From Alnus glutinosa (lineage: Eukaryota > Streptophyta > Magnoliopsida > Fagales > Betulaceae): a DNA stretch of 64,000 bases. Made by a program: the position numbers and the translations under genes. Positions 36,050 through 48,200 of this stretch are shown piece by piece (within the stretch, counting starts at the first letter, position 1; each line of letters opens with the position of its first letter). The stretch is from positions 560,501 to 624,500 of the forward strand of contig NC_084886.1 in the NCBI RefSeq assembly GCF_958979055.1, in the 5' to 3' direction. Under the pieces are notes generated by a model, which was given only the letters and a program-made list of their open reading frames with translations, was not told where the DNA came from and did not search any database.

Positions 36050-37037
36050 AGGGTGGGCAATTTGGGTAAAAACGAGTCGGGGTTGGGTCAACCCAACTGA
36101 CCAAATTACATAAACATATATAAGGGTCCGTTTGGGTTTGCGATTTCAAAAAGTGCGATTTAAAATAACGATTTTAAAATGTGCGATTTGAAAAAAATGA
36201 TTTTTAAAAACGCAGTTAAGCGTTTGGCAAAATTGCAGTTTGACTTTTAAAATTGCGAATTTACCTTTAAAATTCTGCGTTTTCAAATCGCAATTTTTAA
36301 AAACGCAGTTCCCAAACGATCTATGTTCTGCGGTTTGGTTTAAAATCTCACTTATTGTCTACGAAATTGCAATCCCAAACACACCCTAACACGAACCTGG
36401 CCTGATTATTAATTGGGTCAAAACATGTAACTTGAACACGACCCGCTTATTACTCAGGTTGCCCGACACAACCCGATGAACCTGTGCCCACCCCAAAACC
36501 CCAATCTGCGTACCCACCCCAGAACAGCAAAACCCCAATTTGCACTGCAGTCATAGGAGAAAACCAAACAACACAATCCGACGAGAGAAGCAATCCAATC
36601 TAGCAATCCTTGTGGTTTCCAAACCCATCTCGCACAGGAAACCATGTTCACAGCCAACAAGCGCCAAATCTAGGGCTCCCAAGTTCGCGAACCGAAAACT
36701 TGAAAAGACAACACTGAACCTCAGACGGCGTGAACGGTGAACGAGCCGTTGGGGACAATGTCGTTTTGGAGGGCTGGGTGGTGGAGCTCAGCTTCGACTT
36801 CAAGAGCTGAACTTCGATGGTCATGGCTGCGTGAACGGTGAACAAGTGAAAATGAAAAGGAAACGAGTGAAAGCTAGGTTTCTTGAAGTTTTTATTTTAT
36901 TATTATTACTATTATTTTATATATGTAGCCGTGTTATAATCGTGTTGACTCGATTATGACCTGAACCCGATAATCACAAGCCCAAACCCTATATTTTCGT
37001 GTCGTGTTCGCGGGTCGGGTAAAAAATTGCCAACCCT
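36050..37037. mobile_element. TIR transposon relic with nested MITE
   Basis: Termini AGGGTGGGCAATTTGGGTAAAAACGAGTCGGG and CGGGTCGGGTAAAAAATTGCCAACCCT are inverted repeats of about 27 bases, resembling hAT-type ends. No transposase is recognisable. Interior ORFs around 36454-36845 are unassigned. A different MITE sits at 36123-36387. Confidence 0.6.
36123..36387. mobile_element. MITE rich in GCGATTT/AAATCGC words
   Basis: Ends AGGGTCCGTTTGGGTTTGCGATTT and AAATTGCAATCCCAAACACACCCT are inverted repeats. The interior is many short TGCGATTT/AAAACGCAG repeats in both orientations. A second copy lies at 62091-62355. Confidence 0.75.
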
Positions 37038-38362
37038 AATCACGTCAGTACTAATAAAATGACGACACCTGTTATTGTTAATGACTTGGCTGGGGGTGGT
37101 GGTGGGCCACCCTCAGCCAAGTGGTGCCTGTCGAACCATCCCTTGTTTTTTTTTTTTTTGAGGCTTGCTACACAGGGGACGGTCATCCGTACCCTGTGAG
37201 CCTTTTTTAATATAAAAATAATTTTTTATTATATATGGGTGATGGGGGACCGATGAGTGTCCCCCATCCAGCATTTTCTTTTTTTTTTTTTCCTTTATTC
37301 TTTTAATTAAATTTTTTATTATTTTTAAGGATTTATTTATTTTATTTCCTTAACTCTTTTAGTTTTATATATTTTATTTATTATAGTTGTGAAATAATTC
37401 GTTTAGAACTTTTGTACAACTTTAATAACTTATTATTTTTCTCTCATTTTTTTAAAAAAAAAAAAAAAAAAACTAACAATTTAATTTATTTGCTACATGT
37501 AGGTTCTAAATATTTAATGGAATCTAGAAACATGTTACATGTACATCTCTTTTCTAAATTAATTATTGGATATGTAGATCCCACATGTAGGACCTACAAT
37601 GGAACCTACAGTCGACTACAAACCTAATGATTGATTTAAAAAAGAATTGCGTGAGAGAAATATAAGAGATGTAAAAAAATCATTTCTCCATCCAATGGTT
37701 ATTTTTTTAAAAAAATTATTAGAGTTATACAAAAATTGTACATAAATCGTAATAGTATCATATCATATATTTATATAGTTTAATTTTTTTTTTTTTTTTT
37801 TAGCTTTTAATAGAATAAAAATATATTATTTTTGAAATCGACGGTCAGTTGAAAGAGCCTTTTTGTATTTTTCTCTTAAAATAACTTAAAGTAACCGTGT
37901 TATCTTCGGGGCATCTACTTCTAATCTAGGCTTTAACCAAGATAAGCGCTGATCTGATCACCTCACAGAAGAACAACGAAAAATTAAAAGTGACAACTAT
38001 TACTTCTTTTCCACGCAAAGGGGATATTTTATTGGCGGGTGATCTACCAACCAGGTGAATTTATAATCTCCCTCTTCAATTAAATCCCTGTTCCTCTCTC
38101 TAATCCTGCCTGTTAATAACAGGACAACTCCTATTCCCGAAATCGGAACTACTTTCCGTTTAGTTGGAGACAAACGTCGTTTCATGCTAGCCAACCGGAC
38201 CTCGACACCCCATTACCAACACTAACGGGCGTCAAGGCCGGCCGTGAACCATTTGCCGCTTAACTAGAGGACAAAGCGTTCAGAGAAGGTACAGTACCGG
38301 TTGCCCACGGCTCGACAATAATTCTGTTTCAGGCTTGAAATAAAAAAAAAAAATTAAAAAAT

Positions 38363-38366
<4 letters not shown>
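37038..38366. other. Intergenic and ARF promoter region
   Basis: Starts with repeat remains (GC-rich GGGTGG patch near 37088-37110, poly-T runs, a MITE-like segment near 37480-37860). The last ~450 bases are unique-looking and probably hold the promoter of the ARF2-like gene; a GAGACA word (inverse of the TGTCTC auxin response core) occurs near 38166. No TATA box called. Confidence 0.45.

Positions 38367-38396
<30 letters not shown>
38367..38396. repeat. (GA)n microsatellite in ARF leader/promoter
   Basis: About 15 GA units upstream of the ARF2-like coding region. Confidence 0.9.
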
Positions 38397-38400
<4 letters not shown>

Positions 38401-38469
38401 TGACACTCGCTCAAGAAAACGAAAAGGGCGTGAATAAAGGTGTGGTGCTCGGACACTGTACGAATAGTA

Positions 38470-38607
38470 ATGGCAGGGAGTAGTAATACCGCAGAGACCG
38501 TCGCAGAGGAGTCAGAGAAAAAGGATGGAGATGATGAGAGCCCAAGGAGACCCCCAAAAAGCGGTTCTTCAATCGAGGAGCTGATATTTTGGCAGAGCGA
38601 CATCTAA
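38470..38607 (+). CDS. 45-codon upstream ORF before the ARF2-like gene
   Basis: ATG at 38470, TAA at 38605-38607; an acidic, Ser/Glu-rich peptide (MAGSSNTAET... ending ELIFWQSDI). It lies 260 bases before the ARF start and may be an upstream ORF of the same transcript or an unrelated small gene. Three more short upstream ORFs follow (38684-38728, 38732-38770, 38824-38847). No known homologue recognised. Confidence 0.35.
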   Translation: MAGSSNTAETVAEESEKKDGDDESPRRPPKSGSSIEELIFWQSDI

Positions 38608-38866
38608 GCCTTAGTTTGCCCCTAACCTAGAGTTGGTACACTTCATTATTATTGTTATTTATTAAGGTTTTTTAGAGCGTTGAATGGTGATGATTATCGA
38701 TCAGTTGCGGAGGAGGAGAATTCCTTGAGAAATGGCGTCTTCGAGTTTTCCAGTGGCCGGTATAGTTTAATCTTTCTAATTCCGAGGGATTTGAATTCAG
38801 CGTTTCGTTGAATTCCGGTGTTTATGATTGTAAAGCAAGAGCGTTGAATCAGTGTTTTTTGTGGTG

Positions 38867-41800
38867 ATGGATGGTCTAGATTCTGAGGAGGATGCGCTGT
38901 ACAAGGAGCTGTGGTATGCATGTGCGGGACCTCTGGTCACGGCCCCTCGCCGAGGGGACCTCGTTTTCTATTTTCCTCAGGGTCACATCGAGCAGGTACT
39001 CCACAAATCTCTTCGGATTTTGTGCAATTTCTTTTGCTCATCTCCGATTCACAATTTGGAGCTGCAATGGGTTTCTTTTAATCCTTGTATATATATATAT
39101 ATAGGTTGAGGCGTCGACGAATCAAGTGGTTGAGCAGCAGGTGCCGGCGTATGATCTTCCTGAGAAAATCCTGTGTCGCGTGCTCAATGTTCAGTTAAAG
39201 GTAAGAGCTTGCGGTCACATAATCTCATTGCAAGTTCTTCAGAGGCATATTTGATTTTTGTTTGCTGCTTCCAGTCACATAATCTCATTTACTATTTTTT
39301 TTTTTTTTTTTTCGATTGGAATTAAAAAATTCAATTGAGGAAGGCTGAACCGGACACCGATGAAGTGTATGCTCAAGTGACTTTGGTTCCTGAACTCAGT
39401 GTATGTAATTCTGAAAGTGAATGTTTAAACTTTGAAAGTGAACTAAAAATCGTAAGCAATGGTAATAATAATTTGAATGTGTTTTGAACAGCAAGGAGAT
39501 AATTCGGTGGAAAAGGGGGCTCAGTCTCCTTCCCCTCCTCGGCCTCGTGTGCATTCCTTTTGTAAGACCCTTACAGCCTCGGATACGAGCACTCATGGTG
39601 GTTTCTCAGTATTGAGACGCCACGCTGATGATTGCCTACCTCCACTGGTTAGTTCGACTTTCGTCCTGTGTCTTTATAGCCTATTGCTTGCTTTATTTCT
39701 TTTTCATTCGAGTTCTGAGAAATGTTGGCAATTGCTGGTTGGTTCTCTTGCAGGACATGTCCAAGCAACCTCCGACTCAGGAATTGGTTGCCAGGGATTT
39801 GCATGGAAATGAGTGGCATTTTCGCCATATTTTTCGAGGTATTATTAAGTTTTATTGGCCACATTTATCGAATTCCCTGGTCAATTTCCATTTTAATGAC
39901 ATTGCTGCTAAAGTTTCCATTGTTGTAAGCTTCGATAATTGTTTAATTTTGTCTATGCACTGTACTTATGAAAGGGTGAAACATGAATATTAAATGCCAG
40001 GTCAACCAAGGAGGCATCTCCTTCAAAGTGGTTGGAGTCTTTTCGTCAGCTCGAAAAAGCTTGTTGCTGGGGATGCTTTTATTTTCCTCAGGTTTACTAT
40101 CATCTTCATTTCAACCCAGTTTCATGATTGTAAATCCCTGTTAAACAAGTTCTTTGGTTCACTAATGACTACTGGTTGCACCATGTTGTAACCATTGGGT
40201 ATGTGACCTTGTCAATTAGTTAATTTAATCATAAGTCCTTCATGTCTGATCAGTTTTTAGATCATTTTGCTCTCAGAGGTGAAACTGGAGAGCTTCGTGT
40301 AGGGGTAAGAAGAGCTATGAGGCATCCCAATAATGTTCCATCTTCTGTCATATCTAGTCACAGTATGCATATTGGTGTTCTGGCAACAGCATGGCATGCT
40401 GTTAAAACGGGTACAATGTTCACTGTCTACTACAAACCAAGGTATGTAATTTTTCTTTATTCATTTTTGTGGGGTGGATTCATTTCTTTTACCACTCAAA
40501 GAAATGTATTGAAATTGAACTAATGACATGGTAATAAGTTGTTAATGTCTTTGTTTATCCAGATTTTTTAGGATAGATTACATATCCATGAACTATTTCA
40601 TTTGGTTGTTAAGTATATAAATTACGTCTCAAGAGTTTTACAGAATGGTATTGCATTATTATTTTTTTCTTTTTTCCCCCTTATGATTAACATGCATTTT
40701 ACCATTAAAACTGACCAATGTTTTCTAAAAATTAGGAATAGGAAAAAAAAAGAAAGAATGGAAAAATCATATTCTACCCCGATAACCAGAGTTCATGTGT
40801 CTAGAGCATTACTGCCAACTTCAAAGCGGCCGAAGCAGACAATGAAAATATTGTTGATTGCAGAAATCTTGTCAAAATTAGACATTACAAGTAAACTAAT
40901 TGTCTGTCTGTATTATGTAACAGTATATGTTTTTCTGGGAATTCTGATATTTTGATATCATCATACATTTTCAGAATATCATGCCCGTGTAAAATATTAA
41001 TCTTTATACATATTCCTGATCGCAAAAATGTCATGCAAATTGAATCTGTGTATAGTGTAATAGTATTGCAATTTTATTTCGTTCTTGCCATTACTAATTT
41101 TTCAATCCATGGCATTCTTGTAAATAATATGTTATAGGACAAGTCCTGCTGAGTTTATTGTTCCCTTTGATAAATATATGGACTCCGTCAAGAACAACTG
41201 CCCTATAGGGATGAGGTTCAAAATGAGATTTGAAGGTGAAGAAGCTCCTGAACAAAGGTATGGTTTTTCTTGAACCATGCTTATCATATATATTTTTTTT
41301 TTTGAACTTCAAGAATGAAGAAGGGGAAAAACGTGAAATGACAAATTTGCTGACATCCCTGTCTTTGTGGTCTAGGTTCTCAGGCACTGTGATTGGAACC
41401 GAGGATACTGATCCTGTAAGGTGGCCTGGATCAAAATGGAGATGCCTGAAGGTACTATACTATGGTGCATAAGCTGTTAAATTACGTAATCTCTTACATG
41501 CAAAACCTTGTGTTCTTTTGCAGGTTCGATGGGATGATACTTCTCCTGTTCATCGTCCAGACACAGTTTCCCCTTGGAATATAGAACTCGCTTTGACTCC
41601 TACTCTAGATCCCCATCCAGTGTGTCGACCAAAGAGGCCTCGTGTGAGCATGGTACCATCATCTACTGATTCCTTTGTTCCTGCAAGGGAAGGTATAGAA
41701 CAACTTGCTGACATGCTTCAAACCCCTTCTGTCATCTTATAGTTTGCTTGTAGTTTGTTTAGGCACTAATATAAAGCCCCATCATTTAAATGATTAGGTT

Positions 41801-43384
41801 TGTCCAAAGCTACTATAAACCCTTTGCCAGAAAAAGCTTTATTAAGGGCTGCACAAGGTCAAACAATCTTGGCCATGAGAGGTTTCTTTGCTGAGAATAA
41901 TGACTCAGACACCGCACAAAACCCTGCTTCTTTGATTCAATCACAAGGTAAGAATCAAACTGAAACTATTTTTGGTGAAAGAGTGGGACCAGATGACTGG
42001 TCCTTACGTGATGTATGAAATTGAAGTATATGAATCCAATTCCAGGTTCTCTGACCCTGCATGAATCCTACGGGTTCAGTTGGCCCTTTATTGATCAAAA
42101 TCCTGACAGTGCTGATCGATTGAAGAAGCATGTTTTAGATCAGGATCAAAGATCCAATTCCCTTGCGAGTTCGCAGTTGATGATGTATTCCTCGCATAAC
42201 ATGTTGGAGCGCAGCATGAAACTTCCTGCAGCAGCAGTTGAGCAGCATCCAGGAAACAGGTTGTTACCTCTGCTGCCACAAACAAATATTGAAGAAGTAG
42301 TGAAATCTAAAAGAGATGGCAGTTGCAAACTCTTTGGAATATCCCTCATTGGTAATCATGTGGCAACAGAAACAACCTCGGTACATGCGAATATTATGCA
42401 TAGGCCACAAGGGCAAATTGTTCTTTCACCAGGCCAGCTGCAGACTTTGGTGTCTGACCTACCGTTTCAGCAAGTGGAGAGTCCAAAGTGTGCAGAGATA
42501 GCAATTAGAGATGATGAATGGGGGAAGCCTTTTCAAGCTTTAGAGCAGCTTTCTAGAAATGTTCAGGGCAGGCTTCAGAGCAGTTCAACCAGAACTTGCA
42601 TTAAGGTTTTCTCTTATCCATTTAAGTGCCATTAATTTGCAAGCTTAATTTGTCCCTTGAAGCAACAGTGAGTGTGTTGTTTGATATTCAAATATCTCCC
42701 TTGCATTTTCCTCTTGCCTTGGAAGAACACTAGAACAACTATAAAAAATCATTTTATTTATCAAAAAAAAAAAAAAATGCAAGCTTAATTTAGATAGTGT
42801 TCTCTTTTTGGACAAGTGAATGCAAAATTTCACTTGTGTTTCCATCTAGAATTTGATCATTTTATATCTCTAATGAAACAGGTCCATAAGCAGGGGTTTG
42901 CTGTTGGGCGGTCTGTGGACCTTACCAAGTTTGAGGGCTACAATGAATTGATAGCAGAGTTGGATCATATTTTTGAATTTAACGGGGAGTTAACTGCTCC
43001 CAACAAGAAGTGGCTGGTGACTTTTACTGATAATGAGGGTGATATGATGCTTGTTGGAGATGATCCTTGGCAGTAAGAACTTGGACTTCTGCCTTTTCTT
43101 GGCTTTTCTATTCCCTCCTTTCTTTCTGTCCCTCGATTGTGAAGTTGTTTATCTACTTACCGTATCATCATAAATGTGGAAAAATTGAGCTTTTATAACT
43201 TTGTTTTAGTTCCAATCATGTTTCTGTTTCTGGATGAATCAGAGAATTCTGTAGCATGGTCCGTGAGATCTTTGTCTACACTCGCGAGGAGGTACAGAAG
43301 ATGCGCCCACGACCCTTGAATCCAAAAGGAAATGAAAGCTCACCCGTTCCAGACAAAGAGATGGGTTCAAAATTAGTTGAATGA
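38867..43384 (+). CDS. Auxin response factor, ARF2-like repressor class
   Basis: Fourteen exons: 38867-38995, 39105-39200, 39344-39400, 39492-39647, 39754-39838, 40001-40091, 40277-40441, 41138-41257, 41376-41451, 41524-41692, 41798-41947, 42046-42605, 42882-43072, 43243-43384; 728 aa as modelled. Domains: B3 DNA-binding domain (about 115-217, starting [20 protein letters not shown]), auxin-response/dimerisation domain (about 240-330), a middle region poor in Gln, and a C-terminal PB1 domain (about 619-705) with the conserved Lys (VHKQG) and the acidic OPCA motif ([14 protein letters not shown]). ARFs bind TGTCTC/TGTCGG elements and pair with Aux/IAA proteins in the nucleus. Wording of the B3 flank, the middle region and the PB1 favours the ARF2 clade, usually repressors. 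Odd: a frame break at 41948-42045 is avoided only if that stretch is an intron, and an alternative N-terminal exon is possible (38732-38759). Confidence 0.88.
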
Positions 43385-44428
43385 TTGACACACCCTCAGG
43401 AGTAGGTCCCAAATACAGGTTTGTTATATTGCCTTTTACATGGTTGTGAATAAGCTTAGATTTTTCAGTCAGACCTTATAGATGGCTGTTCTTCAAAAGC
43501 AACTCAAACATTGGAAGTTTGGTTCAGCTCTAAACTCCAAAACTATTTTAATAATCCCATAATATTTCTGATGTTTATTTTTGGGTGGGGAGGGGGTCTC
43601 CTTTTTCTGTACATTCTCAATTCAGATACCTGATTATGGGGAATTCAGATGTCAGGTTGCGTTTGTTCAGGTTATGAAGCTGGAAAGTGGGATGTGCTGG
43701 CACTATCAGGCAACTTCAAAGCCCTTATCTTTGGCAGTGGCTTTTTCACCTGTTTACTGCTTGGATTTTTGGTTTAATTCCAAATGGTACATAGTCTTTG
43801 GTCTTTCATTTTCTGATTATTGGGGGTGAGATAAGGAAAAGTGAAAGTATCTATTTTAAGAAGCTTCAGGAAGCTTTCCACATTCTGAATCCGCTATGTA
43901 CAGATAATTTGCATGTATACCTCTTCACGTTCAAGTGTAGGCAAGAGCTAAAACGTAGTTTAGATCCTTGTAGTGATCTCTTTGCTGGCATCATCCCTTA
44001 ATTCTCTTCTGTCTGCTTTAATTTTAAGAATTGTCTTCCTTAGTTCTGTTCCATCTGCTTTGATCTTGACTTTGCTTCCCTCACATTACATTAGTTTTAT
44101 GACACCTTTATATTATTAACTTCACTGGGGTAAATAATACTTGTGCTGGTAGCATTTTGTCTTGAGAGAATTGATACGATTGGAAAATGGTTTCTGGAGT
44201 AGTCTTCTCAATGCAGTTTCTTATTATTCAGTAGTGGTGAGGGAAGAAAAAAAAAATTGAGGAATTGGTCATGGGATAAATGGGGACAAGTGCCATCAAT
44301 TTTGGAGGCTTATGAAGTTTTTCTTTTTTAACCCTCCACAATTGACTAGATTTAGTGATTGGAGTGTTGCTTTGTGCACTATCAAATTTACTACAATGTC
44401 TTACAAACCCGTAGAAGTATCACGTAAC
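43385..44428 (+). other. ARF2-like 3' UTR and flank
   Basis: Sequence after the TGA. It may contain a 3' UTR intron (GGTTTGTTATATTGCC just after the stop), but this is unproven. ORFs at 43581-44001 show no family resemblance. Confidence 0.4.
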
Positions 44429-44734
44429 GGCCCGTTTAATAACTCCACTCCCCTCCTCTTATGGGTGAAATTTTTTTTTTGAGTGAAAGTAAAATGTAAT
44501 TGACATGATATAAAGTAGAAAGAATTTCTATGGAAAAGTGAAAAAAAATTTGTGCTGTTGTGGATTTTTTTATTTAAATAATAATAAAAAAATAATAAAA
44601 AATTATTGATGTGATATAAAAAGTAAAAAAGGTTAAGAATGTTTTAAAGTTGATGTTTTTTGGGGAGGTGAAAATAAGAGGAAGAAGAAGGGGAGGGGAG
44701 GGGAGGGGAGGGGAGGGGAGTTATTAAATAGGGC
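44429..44734. mobile_element. MITE with (GGGGA)n expansion in one terminal repeat
   Basis: Left end GGCCCGTTTAATAACTCCACTCCCCTCC; right end GGGGAGTTATTAAATAGGGC, the inverted counterpart. The right terminus contains about six GGGGA units (44690-44720), where the left has only a single CTCCCCTCC. The middle is AT-rich. No ORF. Confidence 0.75.
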
Positions 44735-45264
44735 AACAACGTAAGAGTGTCACAATACTTACCACGTCAAGAAGTGCCTTTAGAGAGGTGAAGGGGTGGT
44801 CAATCATCCCACCAAGCTTTAGAGAGAAGTTTGGTATGGTTAAAAAGTATGGAGATTTTAGTAGGGTGGAAGAAAGCTTTTTAAAGCAAAATCCCGAGTT
44901 CAATGGTTTAACTTTGGAGATAAAAATTTAAAGTTTTTCTTCAAAGCCGTGAAGCACCACCATAATTGAAGTAGGATTTTCTCAATGTGCAAATAGTACA
45001 AACAATATGGGTAACTAAGGCCGAGCCACCCCAAAAGTTCTTGGAGGTGGCACAACTACCGTGGAAGAAAGAGTTAGGGTTGCGTGGTTGATGTGATAGG
45101 GTCACCACGTCCACGTCAGTAGTAAATCTATATTACCTAAAAAAACGTGACCAAACATTTCCCTTGAAATTCAAACACGGTTGGATAGATGGCAACGACC
45201 AATAGAAATTGTTTGTTGAGAAAACAATGAATCAATGGAAACGAGAATTTACTAGGAAAAATAG
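44735..45264. other. Intergenic between ARF and aspartokinase
   Basis: No gene seen. Convergent 3' ends of the ARF2-like (+) and aspartokinase (-) genes lie on either side. Confidence 0.4.
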
Positions 45265-48200
45265 TCAATGACTTTCTATTTGGCGAGGCATAGCTGAGCC
45301 ATTTCCAAATTCACCATCTAGTATTAGTTCAGAGTCTTCAGACAGATCACCACTCTCGAAAAAGGAGTTGTGAAGGGCCTTTACGCATTGTTCAGCTTCA
45401 CTGTCATTTACTATTAATGAAATATTCACCTGGTTGATAAACCAAAAAAAAAAAAAAGAACTAAAAAAAGTTAGAAAACTGAACAAAATTATATCAGTAT
45501 TCATGAGAATTATGATAAAGAGACCTTGGATGCCCCTTGTGAGATCATCTGGACATTAACTCCATTGGTTCGAAGAACATGAAATACCTGCCAAAAATGA
45601 AGCCACTTATGTGATGTAGAAGGTAAAAAGAGAAAATCTGTTATGCAAATGACCCAATCTAAAAGCCCCAAACTCTCAAAAAATAGAAAAGGATTATGGC
45701 TTGGGATAATCTCTATTATACAACACCTTCTCCAGTATCAACGAGGAACGCTGAACATTGCCAATAAGAGAGATGATTGATCTGCGCTGCAGTAGATTCA
45801 CGACTGCAATTTTCTCAAGCTCCTCCACTACATGGTCAAGTTCCTGATCAGGTAAGACATCAGTGTAACTTGATTTAATACTAAATCAGGCAATCCAACA
45901 GGACTCAATTTAGACCAAGGGAGAGAGAGACACAAAGAAAGTTTCAATAGGGCAGGTAATTGCATTGATTGCGTAAGCCGAGAATTGGATTGACCACAGT
46001 TCTATGTTGCAATTCAAGAATGAGCTTAGCATGACGATGAACATAAGAAGAGGGATATTTAAAAGATATATTGCTGAAACAAAAATGTTGCCATTTGAAC
46101 AAGAATGTAGATGTGTTGAATGATGTAAAAAGCCTAAGCTTGATAAAGCTGGTGGCGACATTCATGCTAAACCAGTGGCACCTAATTATCAACATTGACA
46201 ATTAATTTAGAGTCCACTAATGAATTTGAGTACCCAAAAAAAAACACCAATAACTATAAAATATCATCATAAGAACTGGTCCAAATAAGATATATTAATT
46301 AGATACTCAACCAAGTGGCTTTTTTCTGACCTCTATCGTACTAAGCACTGCAACACATCTCATAATTACATATTCAAATAGCCACAAATTCACCGAGAGG
46401 TGTGCTTGCTTGGGATAGAAATTCCCAACAATTTTGCTGCTCGAATTGCTAATAATTTGGACAGCAAATGTGAGAGAACTTTCATCGGACCCACCTACCC
46501 AAATAGGTCTCGAGCAGCCCACTCACCTATTTACGAGCAGCACACTCACCTATTTACATTTGTTGCCTGGATTGTTGCCCAGATTGCTAAAAATCCGAGC
46601 AGCAAATTGATAAAAATCCAGATTCACTTGGATGCACCTCCAATAGGATTGACAGGCAAATTAGTGCGGGACGTCATGTAAACCGCAAAGTAAGATGCAA
46701 ACTGAGAAAATAAATAATAGAAGGATATACTATCATGCACTTGCCTGCTGAATCAGTTCTCTGCTCCAAAGTTTAGATGGATCTAATGTCAAAGATATAC
46801 TAACTTCACTCGTAGCAACAACATCCACGGATATGCCCAAATCTTCGAAGATTGAGAACACCTACTTGGAGGAAAACATCAAGCAAATAGCATTTACAAC
46901 TAGCATCAGCCGTGAAAGCAGCAAGTGACAGAACAAAATCAAATTGAGGAACAATTTCTCACCTTTGCGAGGAAGCCAAATTGACCAAGCATGCAGGTAC
47001 TAACTATATCCAACATGGTAACATTCTGCTTCAAAACTATGCTGGTCAGCACAGCCTGTAATTCATTTAGGTGAAGAAAATGGTCAGTACTGTTGGATTC
47101 CTCCAAAGGTTGGACGACAAAGTTTCAACTGCTACAAACCTTGCTCATATCTCTTGTCTTAGTGATGAGGGTACCAGGAGCTTTAGGGTTGTATGAATTC
47201 TTGACCCTAACAGGGATATTTCCCTCTCGGGCTGGTCCCATTGATTGTGGGTGTAGGACCTGCATACAGGGTGTGAATATGAATATTTCCCGTATGCCCT
47301 TGCTTTCACCCAAAAAAATAGAGAAAAGAAAAGAAAAGGATAGAGCCTAAGTCTTCTTTTCAGATATCAACATTTTGGTTGTTGAAAAAAGCTAGCTGAG
47401 TCCCAATAATATAGTTTCATCAGAAATCCATAAAAGTATAACACGGATATTACTAACTACCAAGTTTGTCCAATGAACAAACCCAAAACAAAAACTGCCT
47501 GTAGAGCACTTAGTCACACCTGGTATTTTAGGAACCAAACCAGGAGTTGGAAAAAAAGATGATCATGAATAATGCTATATGTTCACGGATATTACTAACT
47601 ACCAAGTTTGTCCAATGAACAAACCCAAAACAAAAACTGCCTGCAGAGCACTTAGTCGCACCTGGAATTTTAGGAACCAAACCAGGAGTTGGAAAAAAAG
47701 ATGATCATGAATAATGCTATATGTACATGTAAAAACTAAATATATATATAGTCCATAACAAATTAATACCCTAGAAGAACCCTTACACATGCACACATGT
47801 GTAAAGGATTGATATGTCCTATACATGGACATCAAAGTGAATAACTGAATAAGCAAGGGGGCCTTTCTCTCTCTCTCTCTCTCACATACCCAACTTCTGC
47901 ACGATATACATACTGGATATTCTCTACAAGATGTGACACTTTAACCCACTGGTCCAGTCCAGCTTTAATCACAGACTATATCTAAACAGCAAGAAGCAAT
48001 AGAAATCTAACCTGAGCACCAAAGTATGCGAGCTCTGCTGCCTCGTCAAATGTCAAATAAGGTACAGGTTCTGCAAATGGATAGATACTAGGGTCGCAGG
48101 TCAAGACACCATCAACATCTTTCCAGACCTGTTAAAATGTTAATTAAGCTGGTATATAAGATTGTTAATATCTGTCAAAACAAGATGTTCATGAAGTTCC

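Noticed and set aside
36454..36845. ORFs inside the TIR element, considered as captured gene fragments
   Set aside because: No protein family recognised and no exon structure; left unassigned within the element.
42015..42635. 206-codon ORF as a separate gene
   Set aside because: It is ARF2-like exon 12 with read-through at both ends, joined in phase to the neighbouring exons.
44690..44720. GGGGA array considered as a telomere-like or regulatory repeat
   Set aside because: It lies within a MITE terminal repeat and is best explained as local expansion.
47442..47725. CRISPR-like array
   Set aside because: Only two abutting 142-bp copies without spacers, inside a plant intron; a plain tandem duplication.
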